DNA of 64,000 nt. It comes from JAFMKE01 sp964655225. GTDB lineage: Bacteria > Bacteroidota > Bacteroidia > Chitinophagales > UBA8649. Shown in pieces: positions 63,946-64,000 of the stretch (position 1 is the stretch's first letter; each line of letters begins with the position of its first letter). The stretch covers positions 1-64,000 of the forward strand of contig CAZZMB010000004.1 in NCBI GenBank assembly GCA_964655225.1, given 5' to 3'. A model generated the notes under the pieces. It did no database searches and had not been told where the DNA came from. It saw only the letters and a program-made list of their open reading frames with translations. Made by a program: the position numbers and the translations under genes.

Positions 63946-64000
63946 ATGAAGAGAAAAACCGACCATAGAATTTCGGAGCCTGCATTTATTGACATAGAAG
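63946..64000 (+). CDS. Start of a further gene, cut by the window end
   Basis: An ATG followed by 17 open codons (MKRKTDHRISEPAFIDIE) to the window edge, just after a good -7 element and downstream of a terminator. Too short to identify. Confidence 0.5.
   Translation, partial: MKRKTDHRISEPAFIDIE

Noticed and set aside
1..64000. Mobile elements, CRISPR arrays, tRNA or rRNA genes and defence systems
   Set aside because: No terminal repeats, transposases, direct-repeat arrays, cloverleaf-like segments or recognisable defence genes were seen anywhere in the window.

Overview
The window is about 37-40% GC by eye and is very likely a chromosome segment of a free-living, aerobic member of the Bacteroidota (Flavobacteriia- or Cytophagia-like; I cannot name a genus). 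The evidence is a gliding-motility/type IX secretion C-terminal domain protein, Alternative Complex III, a GlmU-like protein of the Bacteroidota type, DUF4290 and other Bacteroidota-restricted families, and promoters of the TTG-N19-21-TAnnTTTG type instead of -35/-10 boxes. I see no rRNA, tRNA, CRISPR array, insertion sequence, prophage or integron. The content is mostly core genome.

Layout. (1) 0.1-7.4 kb: a two-domain fasciclin lipoprotein closed by a strong terminator, then a leftward group of a CAP-domain exported protein, a giant 1217-residue sensor kinase, a second classical sensor kinase and one OmpR-type response regulator. (2) 7.5-23.7 kb: a 16-kb rightward respiratory operon behind a well-matched Bacteroidota promoter. 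It holds actABCDEF (Alternative Complex III, quinol to cytochrome c), then coxB, coxA, ctaB, two subunit III genes, subunit IV, SCO, a DUF420 protein and a 76-residue CxxC membrane protein. (3) 23.8-37.7 kb: M1 aminopeptidase, an alkyltransferase-like protein, trmB, a 1230-residue PKD-rich secreted protein, a small cytochrome c, anmK, an SDR protein, an orphan urocanase, a GtrA protein, an M29 aminopeptidase and udk. (4) 37.7-45.2 kb: a leftward operon of GlmU-like protein, tpiA, prmA and an unrecognised 1592-residue exported protein. (5) 45.4-54.7 kb: a DUF458 protein and a compact nine-gene heme operon hemA-C-D-E-F-B-L-H-J. (6) 54.8-60.3 kb: leftward accA, an unknown, dapA, a DUF4290 protein and a UvrD/PcrA helicase. 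(7) 60.4-64 kb: a candidate 51-codon small gene overlapping a three-module phosphohydrolase-TPR-sulfotransferase fusion, a lipoprotein with a calcium-loop-like motif and its own promoter and terminator, and the start of one more gene.

How it fits together: the heme operon makes protoheme from glutamyl-tRNA by an oxygen-dependent coproporphyrinogen oxidase (HemF) and HemJ. CtaB converts protoheme to heme O for the aa3-type oxidase, and SCO and the small accessory proteins probably help metallate and assemble it. Electrons would pass from menaquinol through Alternative Complex III hemes directly to the CuA site. Heme A synthase (CtaA) is not in the window. The least explained items are the 76-residue CxxC protein, the His-rich loop of ActF, the 1592-residue exported protein, the two-kinase/one-regulator cluster, and the phosphohydrolase-TPR-sulfotransferase fusion with its overlapping small ORF.
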